From positions 1 to 26,208 of the forward strand of contig JAPKMW010000132.1 of assembly GCA_026645575.1 (NCBI GenBank): a stretch of DNA of 26,208 nucleotides, given 5' to 3'. Below the pieces are notes generated by a model. The model was not told the origin of the DNA and did not search any database. It saw nothing but the letters and a program-made list of their open reading frames with translations. The first letter of the stretch is position 1. Each line of letters begins with the position of its first letter. Shown here in pieces: positions 7,588-16,611 of the stretch. Origin of the DNA: Caldilineaceae bacterium (lineage in GTDB: Bacteria > Chloroflexota > Anaerolineae > Caldilineales > Caldilineaceae). The position numbers were made by a program, and so were the translations under genes.

Positions 7588-8421
7588 ATGATTACAGCGC
7601 AAGAACTCAACTCTCTCTTTTCCCTCCAGGGCCGCGTTGCCATTGTCACCGGCGGCACCGGCGTTCTCGGTGGCGCAATGGCGCATGGATTGGCTGCTGC
7701 CGGGGCCAAGATCGGCATTCTGGGCCGCCGCGCCGAACGCGCCGCCGAAATGGTCGCCGCCATTCAGGCCAATGGCGGGGAAGCCATGCCCGTCCCGGCT
7801 GATGCGCTGGATGAAAAATCGCTGTTACAGGCACGCGATCAGGTGTTGCAGCAGTGGGGGCGCATCGACATTTTGATCAACGCCGCCGGCGGCAACTCAC
7901 CTGATGCCACGGTTTTTGGTGATGTAACTTTTTTCAATTTGAAGCGGGAAGCCGTCCAAAAGATGCTCGATCTGAACCTGATGGGTACGATCCTACCGTC
8001 ACAGGTCTTTGGCGAGGTGATGGCGCAGGCGGGCAAAGGGAGCATCATCAACATCTCATCCATGGCGGCGCAACGGCCCTTGACCCGCGTCATCGGCTAT
8101 GCGGCGGCCAAGTCGGCTATTGACAATTTCACCCGCTGGCTGGCGGTTGATCTGGCGTCCAAGCATGGCGAAGGGATCCGGGTCAACGCGATTGCCCCTG
8201 GCTTTTTCATCGGCGAGCAGAACCGCAATTTCTTGCTCAAGCCCGATGGTTCCCTCACGCCACGGGGGGAAACCATTATTGCCCACACCCCGATGAAACG
8301 CTTTGGCGAAGCGGATGAGTTGATCGGTGCGGCGGTCTGGCTCTGTAGTGATGCCGCCAAGTTTGTTACAGGGGTTGTTGTGCCGGTGGACGGAGGGTTC
8401 TCGGCGTTTGGTGGTGTATAG
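7588..8421 (+). CDS. SDR family D-mannonate oxidoreductase (fructuronate reductase, YjmF/UxuB-like)
   Basis: A 277-residue short-chain dehydrogenase. The NAD(P) motif TGGTGVLG is at residues 21-28. The NAAGG strand is at about 98-102. The catalytic set is Ser157/158 in INISSMA, Tyr171 and Lys175 (YAAAK). The C-terminal half (NAIAPGFFIGEQNR, LTPRG, HTPMKRFGE, TGVVVPVDGGFSAFGG) closely matches what I recall of the Bacillus YjmF type, which interconverts D-fructuronate and D-mannonate. That makes this the most informative enzyme of the cluster and points to hexuronate breakdown. The start is supported by AAGGA eight bases upstream. The D-mannonate assignment is from family resemblance, not from a defining residue. 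Confidence 0.87.
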   Translation: MITAQELNSLFSLQGRVAIVTGGTGVLGGAMAHGLAAAGAKIGILGRRAERAAEMVAAIQANGGEAMPVPADALDEKSLLQARDQVLQQWGRIDILINAAGGNSPDATVFGDVTFFNLKREAVQKMLDLNLMGTILPSQVFGEVMAQAGKGSIINISSMAAQRPLTRVIGYAAAKSAIDNFTRWLAVDLASKHGEGIRVNAIAPGFFIGEQNRNFLLKPDGSLTPRGETIIAHTPMKRFGEADELIGAAVWLCSDAAKFVTGVVVPVDGGFSAFGGV

Positions 8422-8508
8422 TTAGGTGAAATCATTGACGATAAGGTTGGCATTCGTATCCCACTCGCCAAGATTTTTGAATAGTAATCCAGTAAGATAG
8501 GATCTTCC

Positions 8509-9174
8509 ATGTCAAGTCGCACCCTTCAAGTTACCGAACCGATTCACGAATATCTCTTGAGCGTCTCCTTACGCGAACCGGCCATTTTGACCAAATTGCG
8601 TGAAGAGACAGCGAAACTGGAAGCTGCCGGGATGCAGATTTCGCCAGAGCAGGGACAGTTTATGCGCCTGTTGGTCAAAATGCTGGGCGCCAAACGGACG
8701 CTGGAGATCGGCGTCTTCACCGGCTACAGTGCGCTCTCGGTGGCGCTGGTCTTGCCTGATGATGGGCAGATCGTCGCCTGTGATGTTAACGAAGAGTGGA
8801 CGGGCATGGCGCGGCGCTATTGGCACGCCGCCGGTATTGCCCACAAAATTGACCTGTACCTGGCGCCGGCCACCGAAACCCTTGCCGCGTTGGTGGGCAA
8901 CGAAGCCAATCATGGCACCTTTGACTTTGCCTTCATCGACGCCGACAAAGCCAACTATGCCACTTACTATGACCAGGCATTCAAGTTAATTCGACGGGGC
9001 GGCGTCATTGCCATCGACAATGTACTCTGGGGCGGATCCTTGGTTGATGAAAGCAAACAGGACGAGGACAGCAATGCCCTACGTGCCCTCAACCAACAGT
9101 TGCACAAAGATGACCGCATTGACCTCAGTTTGGTGCCGATTGGTGATGGGCTGACCTTGGCACGGAAGCGGTAG
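8509..9174 (+). CDS. Class I SAM-dependent O-methyltransferase (CCoAOMT-like, methyltransferase family 3)
   Basis: A 221-residue cation-dependent O-methyltransferase. The SAM-binding motif is LEIGVFTGYSALS at residues 65-77. The metal site typical of catechol or caffeoyl-CoA methyltransferases is intact: D144 in FIDADKANY, then D170 and N171 in AIDNVLWGG. Length is normal for the family, which methylates hydroxyls on catechols and related diols. It sits between the fructuronate-reductase-like gene and the enolase-superfamily gene, with only 4 bp to the latter. Co-transcription is therefore likely, although a methyltransferase is unusual in an acid-sugar pathway. The ATG at 8509 has only a weak AGGA upstream. 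Confidence 0.9.
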   Translation: MSSRTLQVTEPIHEYLLSVSLREPAILTKLREETAKLEAAGMQISPEQGQFMRLLVKMLGAKRTLEIGVFTGYSALSVALVLPDDGQIVACDVNEEWTGMARRYWHAAGIAHKIDLYLAPATETLAALVGNEANHGTFDFAFIDADKANYATYYDQAFKLIRRGGVIAIDNVLWGGSLVDESKQDEDSNALRALNQQLHKDDRIDLSLVPIGDGLTLARKR

Positions 9175-9178
9175 GACA

Positions 9179-10279
9179 ATGGAACGTTTTTATCAACTTT
9201 TTAACACACCGATCATCATTGAATCGCTTACCGTTTTGCGCATCGAGAACAAACTGTTGGTGCGGGCACGCGCAACTGATGGCGCCACCGGCTACGCCCT
9301 GGCCAATGATCGGCTACACTATCTACTCCCCATCTTACAAGAATTGATCAGCCCCTACTTCACCGGCCAAGATGCGCGTAACCTGGAAGCACTGGTCGAT
9401 GGCGTCTATGCTCACAAGAGCAATTACAAACTGGCCGGGCTGGCCTTTTGGAACTGCGTCGGCCATGTGGAATTCGCCATTCTCGATCTACTGGGCAAAG
9501 TTGCTAACCAACCGGTATCGGATCTCTTCGGGCCACGCTTGCGCAGTGAAATTCCCATCTATCTTTCCAGTATGCGTCGGGACACCACACCGGAACAAGA
9601 GGTGGCCTGGGTGGGCGAACGGTTGGCGGCGACCAATGCCAACGCCGTCAAGCTAAAGATTGGCGGCCGTATGAGCAGCAACGCCGACGCTGCCCCTGGT
9701 CGCACAGAAGAGTTAGTGGCGCTAGCGCGCAAAAGCTTTGGCGATGACGTGGCCATCTACGTCGATGCCAACAGTTCTTATGATGCGCCGAGGGCGATTG
9801 AAATAGGGCGGATGTTAGAAGCGCATGGCGTCGGTTGGCTGGAAGAGCCTTGCCCGTTTGAGGATTATGAAGCGACCAAAGCCGTCGCTGACGCCTTGAC
9901 GATGACCGTAGCCGGCGGCGAACAGGATACTAATTTTCATCAATTTACCTGGATGATCCGCAACCACGGCGTTGACCTGGTACAGCCGGATTTGCTCTAC
10001 AACGGCGGGATGATCCGCACCCTGCGTGTGGCACGGCTGGCGGCAGAAGCAGGAATGAAGATTGCGCCCCACAGCCCCAAGAATGATCCGCAAGCAGCCG
10101 GCTTGTTGCACTTTGCTGCCATTGTGCCAAATCTGGGACCACACCAGGAGTGGAGCGCCGTTGCGCCGCAAGCGGTTAGCTGGTATAGCCCAGCTTTTGT
10201 AATACGGGATGGGGCAGTTAGCGTGCCAACCGCGCCAGGGTTGGGTATCGAATACGCGGCTGATGTTACCGACCAGTAG
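9179..10279 (+). CDS. Enolase superfamily protein, mandelate racemase subgroup (acid-sugar dehydratase candidate)
   Basis: A 366-residue (beta/alpha)7-beta barrel enzyme. All diagnostic residues of the mandelate racemase subgroup are visible. The K158-x-K160 motif lies on strand 2 (VKLKIGG). The three metal ligands are D196 (VDAN), E222 (EEP) and E248 (GGEQ). The His-Asp dyad is formed by D271 (QPD) and H298 (APHS). Such enzymes remove an alpha-proton from a carboxylate, and most characterised ones dehydrate aldonates or aldarates. With a hexuronide-type transporter and a fructuronate-reductase-like SDR nearby, an acid-sugar dehydratase is the best guess, but racemase or lactonising activity is not excluded. 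AGGA lies just before the ATG, 4 bp after the methyltransferase stop. Confidence 0.9.
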   Translation: MERFYQLFNTPIIIESLTVLRIENKLLVRARATDGATGYALANDRLHYLLPILQELISPYFTGQDARNLEALVDGVYAHKSNYKLAGLAFWNCVGHVEFAILDLLGKVANQPVSDLFGPRLRSEIPIYLSSMRRDTTPEQEVAWVGERLAATNANAVKLKIGGRMSSNADAAPGRTEELVALARKSFGDDVAIYVDANSSYDAPRAIEIGRMLEAHGVGWLEEPCPFEDYEATKAVADALTMTVAGGEQDTNFHQFTWMIRNHGVDLVQPDLLYNGGMIRTLRVARLAAEAGMKIAPHSPKNDPQAAGLLHFAAIVPNLGPHQEWSAVAPQAVSWYSPAFVIRDGAVSVPTAPGLGIEYAADVTDQ

Positions 10280-10302
10280 TATCGGACAAGAGGAGTTGAT
10301 CC

Positions 10303-11076
10303 ATGGGGAACCATCATGTCTTATCACCGGAGGAAGTAGGGTTCTTTAAAGAATACGGCTATTTGATCAAGCGTAACATCCTCGATGCCGCGCTAATGGC
10401 GCGGGCGCGAGCCGCGATGTGGGCTGGTGCGCCGAAACAACTCCAGCAGAATGAGCCGGCAAGTTGGGTGGGGCCTTTCACAGAAAAGTCAGATGATCCC
10501 AGTTCCGTGCGTCATGAGTACACCTGGAAATACCGCGCCCCCGGCGCAGAAGCGTGGATGATCGAATTGCTGCCAAAAAATCCCACGGTGTGGGCGATTG
10601 CAGAGCAGTTGCTGGGCGTGGGAACGCTGCCGGAACCCGAGCGGGTTCGCGGCATCTACGCCATCTTACCTGAAGGGGATGCGGCGCCAAAGTCTTACCA
10701 CTGTCATGTCGACCAGCATCCCTTTCACCTCGGCGTTGTCGCCTATATTGATGACGTTGCGCCGAATGGGGGTGGCTTTACTGTCTGGCCGGGCAGTCAT
10801 CGACGCTTTTTCCCAACTTTTACAACTCAGTACACCTTTTCGCCCACCGAGCAGACGCAAGCTGTGCGGGCGCAGGTTGATCAACAGCCCTATGTCGATT
10901 GTTATGGCAATGCTGGCGATGTGGTCTTCTGGCACCATCGTCTGGGCCATTCCGCCGGGCATAACCGCTCGCATGCGATTCGTCAGGCAGTGTTGTACGA
11001 TTTCAAGCAACGTGATTTAAGTGAACGTCAGGCGGTAGTGACCCCAGCCGATATGTGGGCAGATTGGGCAATTTGA
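10303..11076 (+). CDS. Phytanoyl-CoA dioxygenase (PhyH) family protein
   Basis: A 257-residue Fe(II)/2-oxoglutarate oxygenase of the PhyH family with a double-stranded beta-helix core. The metal triad is H135-x-D137 (CHVDQ) and probably H216 (HHRLGHSAG), with R227 as the 2-oxoglutarate salt-bridge residue. PGSH in the middle is also typical. Bacterial members hydroxylate or demethylate many small molecules, so the substrate is open. Placement 23 bp after the enolase-superfamily gene, with GAGGAG before its ATG, suggests it belongs to the same transcript. It may act on a modified acid sugar (inference). The end overlaps the upstream-most possible start of the next gene. Confidence 0.88.
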   Translation: MGNHHVLSPEEVGFFKEYGYLIKRNILDAALMARARAAMWAGAPKQLQQNEPASWVGPFTEKSDDPSSVRHEYTWKYRAPGAEAWMIELLPKNPTVWAIAEQLLGVGTLPEPERVRGIYAILPEGDAAPKSYHCHVDQHPFHLGVVAYIDDVAPNGGGFTVWPGSHRRFFPTFTTQYTFSPTEQTQAVRAQVDQQPYVDCYGNAGDVVFWHHRLGHSAGHNRSHAIRQAVLYDFKQRDLSERQAVVTPADMWADWAI

Positions 11077-11078
11077 TC

Positions 11079-11798
11079 ATGAAGCAACCTTCTCGTTCGG
11101 TCTGGCCGGTTCTCCTCCTCATTCTGCTCATCATTGCAATTTTCCTGGCCGGCTTTATCTTTACAGGGGCAGTAGCCTTGCTCTTCGGCGCGCTGCTCCA
11201 GTCGTTTCTGCCATTTACGCTCTTTGAAGCAACCATCCTCAGCACTTTCTTTGCCGCCGTGACCGTCTACTGGTTCTGGCGGCTTGTCACGATCATTGCA
11301 CCGCCGGAAGTCTGGCAACAACCAGTGCGAGAACAGCGCGATGAGGATGAAGAAGAGAGCTATCAGACCATCGCCAAGTCCCGCTTCTATCAACAAGGAG
11401 AAGAGCGCACCTGGGAATCGTGGCTACGCGAAGAATTAGCCAATGACATCTATGTCGAGTTTCAAGACGCACCCGATACCGTGGACAGCCTCAGCGATCC
11501 ACAAGCACAGGAAATGGCGATCCGGTTGGCCGATGCCGCTATCAACATTCTCAAGCGGCGCACCAGTCGCGCTCGTCGCCTGGCCATTACCCTGGCCGAT
11601 TTCCAGCGCGAGCTGCATCGCATCGGTCAGCGCGCCTACAACGACGAAATGTTGAACATGGTCTTATTAGCCACCAACATGAATTTGCACTATTACGCCA
11701 ACATCTTGAAAAATGTGATCTACAATCGCCAGTGGAATGAACCGGCCACGCTCCCCGATGAGAAGGACGGGTTGGGGGATGCGCCGGTCAATCGGTAG
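11079..11798 (+). CDS. Two-helix membrane protein of unknown function
   Basis: A 239-residue protein I do not recognise. Two hydrophobic helices lie in the first 70 residues (VWPVLLLILLIIAIF and the following VALLFGAL...FFAAVTVYWFW stretch). They are followed by an acidic linker (EDEEE) and a largely helical cytosolic domain of about 140 residues. That domain has a basic segment (KRRTSRARR) and no catalytic motif I can see. The ATG at 11079 follows the dioxygenase stop by two bases. A GTG at 11055 would extend it by eight residues and overlap that gene, but it has no better RBS. Close spacing suggests co-transcription; the function may be unrelated. Confidence 0.65.
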   Translation: MKQPSRSVWPVLLLILLIIAIFLAGFIFTGAVALLFGALLQSFLPFTLFEATILSTFFAAVTVYWFWRLVTIIAPPEVWQQPVREQRDEDEEESYQTIAKSRFYQQGEERTWESWLREELANDIYVEFQDAPDTVDSLSDPQAQEMAIRLADAAINILKRRTSRARRLAITLADFQRELHRIGQRAYNDEMLNMVLLATNMNLHYYANILKNVIYNRQWNEPATLPDEKDGLGDAPVNR

Positions 11799-11805
11799 CG
11801 TAGGA

Positions 11806-11851
11806 GAAGATAGAAGATAGTGCCTGAAGGCAGGTTCTGTCTTCTATCTTC
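11806..11851. terminator. Hairpin between convergent genes (possible bidirectional terminator)
   Basis: Arms gaagatagaag (11806-11816) and cttctatcttc (11841-11851) enclose a second small stem, TGCC-TGAA-GGCA (11821-11832). It lies in the 61-bp gap between the membrane protein and thiamine pyrophosphokinase, which converge. There is no clean T run, so termination is inferred from position. It shares ttctgtcttct with the element at 13058-13088. Confidence 0.5.
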
Positions 11852-11859
11852 TATTCTGA

Positions 11860-12498
11860 CTAAGCGAGGGTTTGAATCAGCAGGAGGCAACCGGTGGCGA
11901 TGGTAACAGTGGCTGGGACGGCGCCGACTTCGTTACTAATGCCGCGCGTGCTGCCGAGGTGCAAGGTGGCGTCCTGTAGTGGGTAGCGCATACCAGTATA
12001 GGTGATGCCAGTGACAACATCACTCAAGGGGAGGATGCTGACGGTGTCGCCCACATGCGCCTGGAGGGTGATACGTTGTCCAGGGCGCACCAGTTGGGCG
12101 ATTTGGTTGCGTTCTACCAGGGTCAACGGCACCGGCCACTCGCGTTGCGCCAGGATCAACAGGTTCGCCAGCGTCTGATCAAGCCGATCCCCCACGGCGC
12201 CCAGTAAGACAATCTCGGTGGCGCCTTGCTCCAGGGCAAACTCGATGGCTAACTCTAAATCGGTCTGGTCTTTGGCGACCGGGTAGCGCTTAATGATGAC
12301 ACCCTGGTCAGCTAACTGGTTGACGACCGCAGGTTCCAAACTATCCAAATCACCAACGATCGCGTCTAAACCACAACCCAATGCCAGGGCGTGATGGGCG
12401 CCGCCATCAGCCGCAATGTGATAATCACCGACCATCAGCCAGCGGGTGAACGCAGCATACGCCTCGATTGTCCCATTAATGAAAATCAGCGCCCGCAT
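11860..12498 (-). CDS. thiN: Thiamine pyrophosphokinase
   Basis: A 212-residue enzyme that transfers pyrophosphate from ATP to thiamine, making thiamine diphosphate in the cytosol. The family motifs appear in order: AADGGAHHAL (about 29-38), VGDLDS (48-53), KDQTDLELA (76-84) and a GDRLDQTLAN segment matching the usual GGRLDHTLAN, with Gln in place of His. The N-terminus MRALIFINGT is typical, so the ATG at 12498 is preferred over an in-frame start at 12537. That ATG is four bases after the stop of the DUF456 gene, so the two are probably translated together. I find no thiamine (THI-box) riboswitch upstream of the pair. Confidence 0.9.
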   Translation of the reverse strand: MRALIFINGTIEAYAAFTRWLMVGDYHIAADGGAHHALALGCGLDAIVGDLDSLEPAVVNQLADQGVIIKRYPVAKDQTDLELAIEFALEQGATEIVLLGAVGDRLDQTLANLLILAQREWPVPLTLVERNQIAQLVRPGQRITLQAHVGDTVSILPLSDVVTGITYTGMRYPLQDATLHLGSTRGISNEVGAVPATVTIATGCLLLIQTLA

Positions 12499-12502
12499 TG
12501 CC

Positions 12503-13015
12503 TTATACCACCCACGCCTGCCAGAGGAAAATTGCAATCATGATGAGGGCCAACAGGAGATTGAGCGCGGCAGTCACAGCGACGCCACTCAAATAGGCGC
12601 GCACGGCAGCCGTTGCCGCCTGTTCATTGCCCCGGATCTGGTATTCAACAAACCACATGCCAAGCACAGCGCCCAGCAAGGCGCCAAAGAAGGTCCCGAT
12701 GACCGGCAGCACACTCAAGAAAATACCACCCAACAACCCGCCGAGAATTGCCCCGCCGATGGCACGCCAGCTAACTCCCGCTCGCCGGCTCATGGCTGGT
12801 GTCACCAGTAGACTCACGCCCCAACCGCCAACAGCAAGGATCGCCAGCACAATCAGCGTTGGCCAGCCCACTTGCTGAAACCCATCCGCCCACGCCCACA
12901 AAAAGGCGCCAACCCAGATCAGCGGCAGCCCAGGCAAAATCGGGAGGATCGTCCCAATCAGCCCCAGCGCCATTAAAATCAAACCCAAAATTGCCGGAAG
13001 TAGCGATGATGTCAT
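12503..13015 (-). CDS. DUF456 family membrane protein
   Basis: A 170-residue integral membrane protein with about five hydrophobic segments. Its glycine-rich core (AIGGAILGGLLGG, FFGALLGAVLGMWFVE) and N-terminal LGLIGTILPILPGLPLIW are the signature of DUF456, a family of unknown function. It directly precedes thiamine pyrophosphokinase with a 4-bp gap. That is the main context clue but does not prove a thiamine role. The ATG at 13015 has no strong ribosome-binding site. Confidence 0.85.
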   Translation of the reverse strand: MTSSLLPAILGLILMALGLIGTILPILPGLPLIWVGAFLWAWADGFQQVGWPTLIVLAILAVGGWGVSLLVTPAMSRRAGVSWRAIGGAILGGLLGGIFLSVLPVIGTFFGALLGAVLGMWFVEYQIRGNEQAATAAVRAYLSGVAVTAALNLLLALIMIAIFLWQAWVV

Positions 13016-13057
13016 GGTTTGGTTGTTGTTCTCGTCCTAACTTTCACTGAAAGACCT

Positions 13058-13088
13058 GAAGACAGATGACAGATCGCATTCTGTCTTC
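13058..13088. repeat. Inverted repeat related to the 11806 hairpin
   Basis: Arms gaagacaga (13058-13066) and tctgtcttc (13080-13088) enclose a 13-nt loop, in the 84-bp gap between the kinase and DUF456 genes. The right arm shares ttctgtcttct with 11835-11845. The two intergenic palindromes on either side of the thiN pair therefore look like relatives. Confidence 0.6.
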
Positions 13089-13099
13089 TGACCTCTGTC

Positions 13100-14224
13100 T
13101 CACCCTGCGTCCGCCACCGGCAGCCACAAGGTAAACGCACTGCCCTGGCCGTATTTACTCTCAATTTCCAGCGTGCCGCCGTGGAGGTGGGCGACATGGC
13201 GGATGAGGGAGAGACTTAGACCGGCGCCTGGTTCGGTGCGATTGTCGCGATCGACTTGCTCAAAGGGGGTGGCAAAGCGTTCGACCAGCGCCGGGGGAAT
13301 GCCACGGCCTTCGTCACGCACGCGCAAACCGACATAGGCCGTGGCTGACTCAACGGAGAGCCAGACTGTTTTTGATTCCGGGCGGCGGTAGCGGGCCGCA
13401 TTGTCAATGAGGCGGCGTAACGCTTCGCGCAACATCTCGCTATCGGCATAAATGGTGATCGCTTCCGGTGCAATCTTCAACTCGCCCACCAAACCGGCGT
13501 CGCTGAGACGCTTTTCTGATTCCTGCAAGGTCTCGCGCAGCAACTCGCTAACATCCACACGGATGACATCTTCTGGTTTCAAGGTGCGATTCTGCAACTC
13601 GGCCAGAAGGAGGAAGGTTTCAATCAACTGCTGGAGCCGTCGTCCACCATCCAAGATGGCAGCGGCAGAGGTGCGCAGTTCATCAATGTTAAAGTCGCCC
13701 TTGGTGACATCGAGCAGATATTCCGAGTAGCCCAGGACAAAGGTGAGCGGCGTACGGAACTCATGTTGCAGAATGGCGACAATGCGATCACGCAGCAGGT
13801 TCATCTGCTTCTGCATCTCGTCCTGCATGATTTGGCGGCGGCGCAGGGCATTGTTGATGGCGGCGATTAGATCGCTGCTGTCGACCGGCTTGGTCAGATA
13901 ATCTTCAATACCGATCTCTTTCGCCAGCCGTTGATCGGCCACCGAGGTGCGGGCCGTTAGAAAGATAAAGGGCAAGGTGCGCAATTCGGTGTCGGCACGC
14001 GTATGTTTGAGCAGCGTATAGCCATCCATCCCCGGCATCATGATGTCACAGAGAATCATGTCCGGTTTATGGCTTTTCAACCAGGTCAACGCTTCAAAGC
14101 CATCTTTGGCGGAATGCGCGACAAAGTTATAGGATTCTAAGATCTCACAGATGGCCATATTCAAATCAATATTGTCTTCAACGACCAGAATGGTCGTTGT
14201 CGGCCGCTCTTGAAAAGGAATCAT
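13100..14224 (-). CDS. Receiver-plus-histidine-kinase signalling protein
   Basis: A 374-residue soluble protein with a receiver domain first and a kinase second. Receiver: acidic pocket E16/D17, phospho-acceptor D60 (ILCDIMMPGMDG), T90 and K112. Kinase: HisKA with H154 in LQHEFRTPL, then HATPase_c with the N box LIDNAARY, G1 box DEGRGIP, F box FEQVD and G2 box GAGLSLSL. No membrane helix or separate input domain is present. It probably takes a phosphoryl signal from another kinase and passes it on through H154 (inference). Its ATG lies 5 nt after the glgB stop, which implies co-expression with glycogen branching enzyme. No cognate output regulator is encoded nearby. Confidence 0.93.
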   Translation of the reverse strand: MIPFQERPTTTILVVEDNIDLNMAICEILESYNFVAHSAKDGFEALTWLKSHKPDMILCDIMMPGMDGYTLLKHTRADTELRTLPFIFLTARTSVADQRLAKEIGIEDYLTKPVDSSDLIAAINNALRRRQIMQDEMQKQMNLLRDRIVAILQHEFRTPLTFVLGYSEYLLDVTKGDFNIDELRTSAAAILDGGRRLQQLIETFLLLAELQNRTLKPEDVIRVDVSELLRETLQESEKRLSDAGLVGELKIAPEAITIYADSEMLREALRRLIDNAARYRRPESKTVWLSVESATAYVGLRVRDEGRGIPPALVERFATPFEQVDRDNRTEPGAGLSLSLIRHVAHLHGGTLEIESKYGQGSAFTLWLPVADAG

Positions 14225-14229
14225 GATGG

Positions 14230-16476
14230 TTACAACTCACTTAAAAGCTGAATCGGCTTTAGCACAAAGACGCCCAATGGCGGCAAACTCACCAGAGTCG
14301 AAAAGGGGCAATTCTGCCAGGGTAGCGCTTCCGCACGCAATAGCTCCTGGTTTTCTACGCCACTGCCGCCAAACTGACGAGCGTCGCTATTCAAAATTTC
14401 GCGGTAGTCGCACTGGGTCGGCAACCCAATCCGATAGTCGTGACGCGGGATAGGGGTAAAATTGCAAACAATGACCAGCAGATCGGTGCGCTCCTGAGCA
14501 TAGCGGGTGAAACTGATCACCGATTGATCAGCATCGGTAAAGTCGATCCAGGCAAAGCCTTCCCAACTGGCATCGACCTGATGGAGAGCGGCTTCCTGCA
14601 AATAGAGTTGATTAAGCGCTTTAACAAAGCTTTGCAGTTGTTGATGTTCCGGTACAGCCAGCAAATGCCAATCCAGGCTGCGCGCTTCACTCCATTCACG
14701 CCATTGACCGAACTCGCCCCCCATGAAGAGCAATTTTTTGCCGGGATGGCCGATCATATAGGCATAGAGCGCCCGTAAGTTAGCAAATTTGCGCCAGAGG
14801 TCGCCCGGCATCTTGTCAAGCATGGAATGCTTCAGGTGAACCACCTCGTCATGGCTAAAGGGCAGGACGAAGTTTTCGGTAAAGGCGTAGACCATGCTAA
14901 AGGTGATCTGATTCTGGTGGTAGCGCCGGTAGATCGGGTCTTTTTGCATGTAACTAAGCATGTCATGCATCCAGCCCATGTTCCATTTGTAATCAAAGCC
15001 CAGACCACCGGCATAGGCCGGGCGTGTGACCATGGGCCAGGAGGTGCTCTCTTCGGCAAAGGTGATGGCGCCCGGCGCTTCGCTGTGAACTAGTTCGTTA
15101 AAACGGCGCAGGAAATCAATCGCTTCTAGATTTTCTCGTCCGCCATAGCGGTTCGGCACCCAATCGCCAGCCTCGCGACTGTAATCAAGATAGAGCATCG
15201 ACGCCACCGCATCGACGCGCAGACCATCAATGTGATAGACCTGAAGCCAGAAAAGCGCGCTGCTCAAGAGGAAGTTGCGCACCTCATTGCGGCCAAAGTT
15301 GAAAATCTTCGTCCCCCAGTCGCGATGTTCGCCCAAGCGCGGATCGGCATGTTCATAGAGGTGAGTGCCATCAAAAAAGCCCAGACCATGGGCATCGCGC
15401 GGGAAATGGGCCGGCACCCAATCTAAAATTACCCCAATGCCCTGTTGATGGCAGTAGTCCACAAAGGCCATAAAATCAGTGGGTGAGCCAAAACGACTGG
15501 TCGGCGCAAAGTAGCCGGTGGTCTGGTAACCCCACGAGCCGTCAAAAGGATGCTCGGTGATAGGCATCAGTTCGAGGTGGGTATAGCCCATTGCTTTGGC
15601 ATAGGCAACCAGATCATGCGCCAGGTCGCGATAGGTTAGAAACCCATTGTCGCTTGGCACCCGCTTCCAACTACCGAGGTGGACTTCATAAATATTGATT
15701 GGTTTGTCCAGCGCCTGGCGCGTTGTCCGTTCGGCCATCCAGGCCCCATCCTGCCACGCATGTTGATCGAGCGGCCAGACCCGTGAAGCGGTATTGGGAC
15801 GCACCTCGCTGTAAAACGCGTAAGGATCGCTCTTGTCACTCTCATAGCCCAGTTGCGTCGATTTGATGGCATATTTGTAAGCAGTTCCTAGGGGCAAGTT
15901 CGGGATGAAAATTTCCCAAATGCCGCTGGAACGTGCGCTCATGGCGTGGGTGCGGGTGTCCCAGCCATTAAAGCCGCCAATAACGCTAACCCGTTGGGCA
16001 TTAGGCGCCCAGACGGCAAAATTGACTCCTTGCACGCCATCGACCGTGCGCACCTGGGCGCCCAGTTTACGGTAGCTCTGAAAAAAGTTGCCTTCACCGT
16101 GCAGATAGAGTTCATAGTCGGTCAAAGCAAAACCAAAGCGGTAGGGGTCTTCAATTTCATGTTCCTGGCCGGCGCCGTCCACCAAGATCAAGTGGTAGCG
16201 CACGCTTTCATCCAGGTCCGGCAGGTATTGCTCAAAAAAACCGGCGCTATGGGTACGCACCATTGGCACCCGTTGGGCACGCTCAGGCAGGTAAACGAAT
16301 AGTTGGCGGTCTAAAGGGCGAAATGCGCGAATGACTATACCGGAGGGGGCAAGCTTTGCTGCGTTGACGGCGACCGGATGCGGCCCCAAGATCGTGTGGG
16401 GAGTGCCATGATAGCCGCCCAGAATGGCGGCGACATCGGCAGCACTCGCTTGATATTCCGGCAGTAGATCACTCAT
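14230..16476 (-). CDS. glgB: 1,4-alpha-glucan branching enzyme
   Basis: A full-length 748-residue GH13 branching enzyme that makes alpha-1,6 branches in glycogen. It has an N2 module, the N1/CBM48 module (about 140-235, [13 protein letters not shown] and GFNGWD), the TIM barrel, and a C-terminal beta domain. Catalytic residues are D422 ([13 protein letters not shown]), E475 (FAEEST) and D543 (FSHDEVVH). Each is offset by 17 from E. coli D405/E458/D526, which confirms alignment. AGGATG before the ATG at 16476 supports the start. It lies between a secreted propeller protein and a receiver-kinase gene on the same strand. No other glycogen gene is in the window. Confidence 0.98.
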   Translation of the reverse strand: MSDLLPEYQASAADVAAILGGYHGTPHTILGPHPVAVNAAKLAPSGIVIRAFRPLDRQLFVYLPERAQRVPMVRTHSAGFFEQYLPDLDESVRYHLILVDGAGQEHEIEDPYRFGFALTDYELYLHGEGNFFQSYRKLGAQVRTVDGVQGVNFAVWAPNAQRVSVIGGFNGWDTRTHAMSARSSGIWEIFIPNLPLGTAYKYAIKSTQLGYESDKSDPYAFYSEVRPNTASRVWPLDQHAWQDGAWMAERTTRQALDKPINIYEVHLGSWKRVPSDNGFLTYRDLAHDLVAYAKAMGYTHLELMPITEHPFDGSWGYQTTGYFAPTSRFGSPTDFMAFVDYCHQQGIGVILDWVPAHFPRDAHGLGFFDGTHLYEHADPRLGEHRDWGTKIFNFGRNEVRNFLLSSALFWLQVYHIDGLRVDAVASMLYLDYSREAGDWVPNRYGGRENLEAIDFLRRFNELVHSEAPGAITFAEESTSWPMVTRPAYAGGLGFDYKWNMGWMHDMLSYMQKDPIYRRYHQNQITFSMVYAFTENFVLPFSHDEVVHLKHSMLDKMPGDLWRKFANLRALYAYMIGHPGKKLLFMGGEFGQWREWSEARSLDWHLLAVPEHQQLQSFVKALNQLYLQEAALHQVDASWEGFAWIDFTDADQSVISFTRYAQERTDLLVIVCNFTPIPRHDYRIGLPTQCDYREILNSDARQFGGSGVENQELLRAEALPWQNCPFSTLVSLPPLGVFVLKPIQLLSEL

Positions 16477-16611
16477 GGGCTACATCCTGTTACGCACTGG
16501 CAGTGAACAGATTAGTTTTAGGTGGATTATCATACACCATCGACTCAGAAAATGGAAGTCCTAGTGTGCAGTATACAATAAACCCACAAAAAGCCCTAAA
16601 CCACTCATACC

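Noticed and set aside
8422..8508. TTGACG-like promoter before the O-methyltransferase
   Set aside because: The matching -10 (TATCCC) is poor and nothing else supports it.
13016..13099. Thiamine (THI-box) riboswitch before the DUF456-thiN pair
   Set aside because: The conserved CTGAGA and ACCTGA elements are absent; only an inverted repeat is seen.
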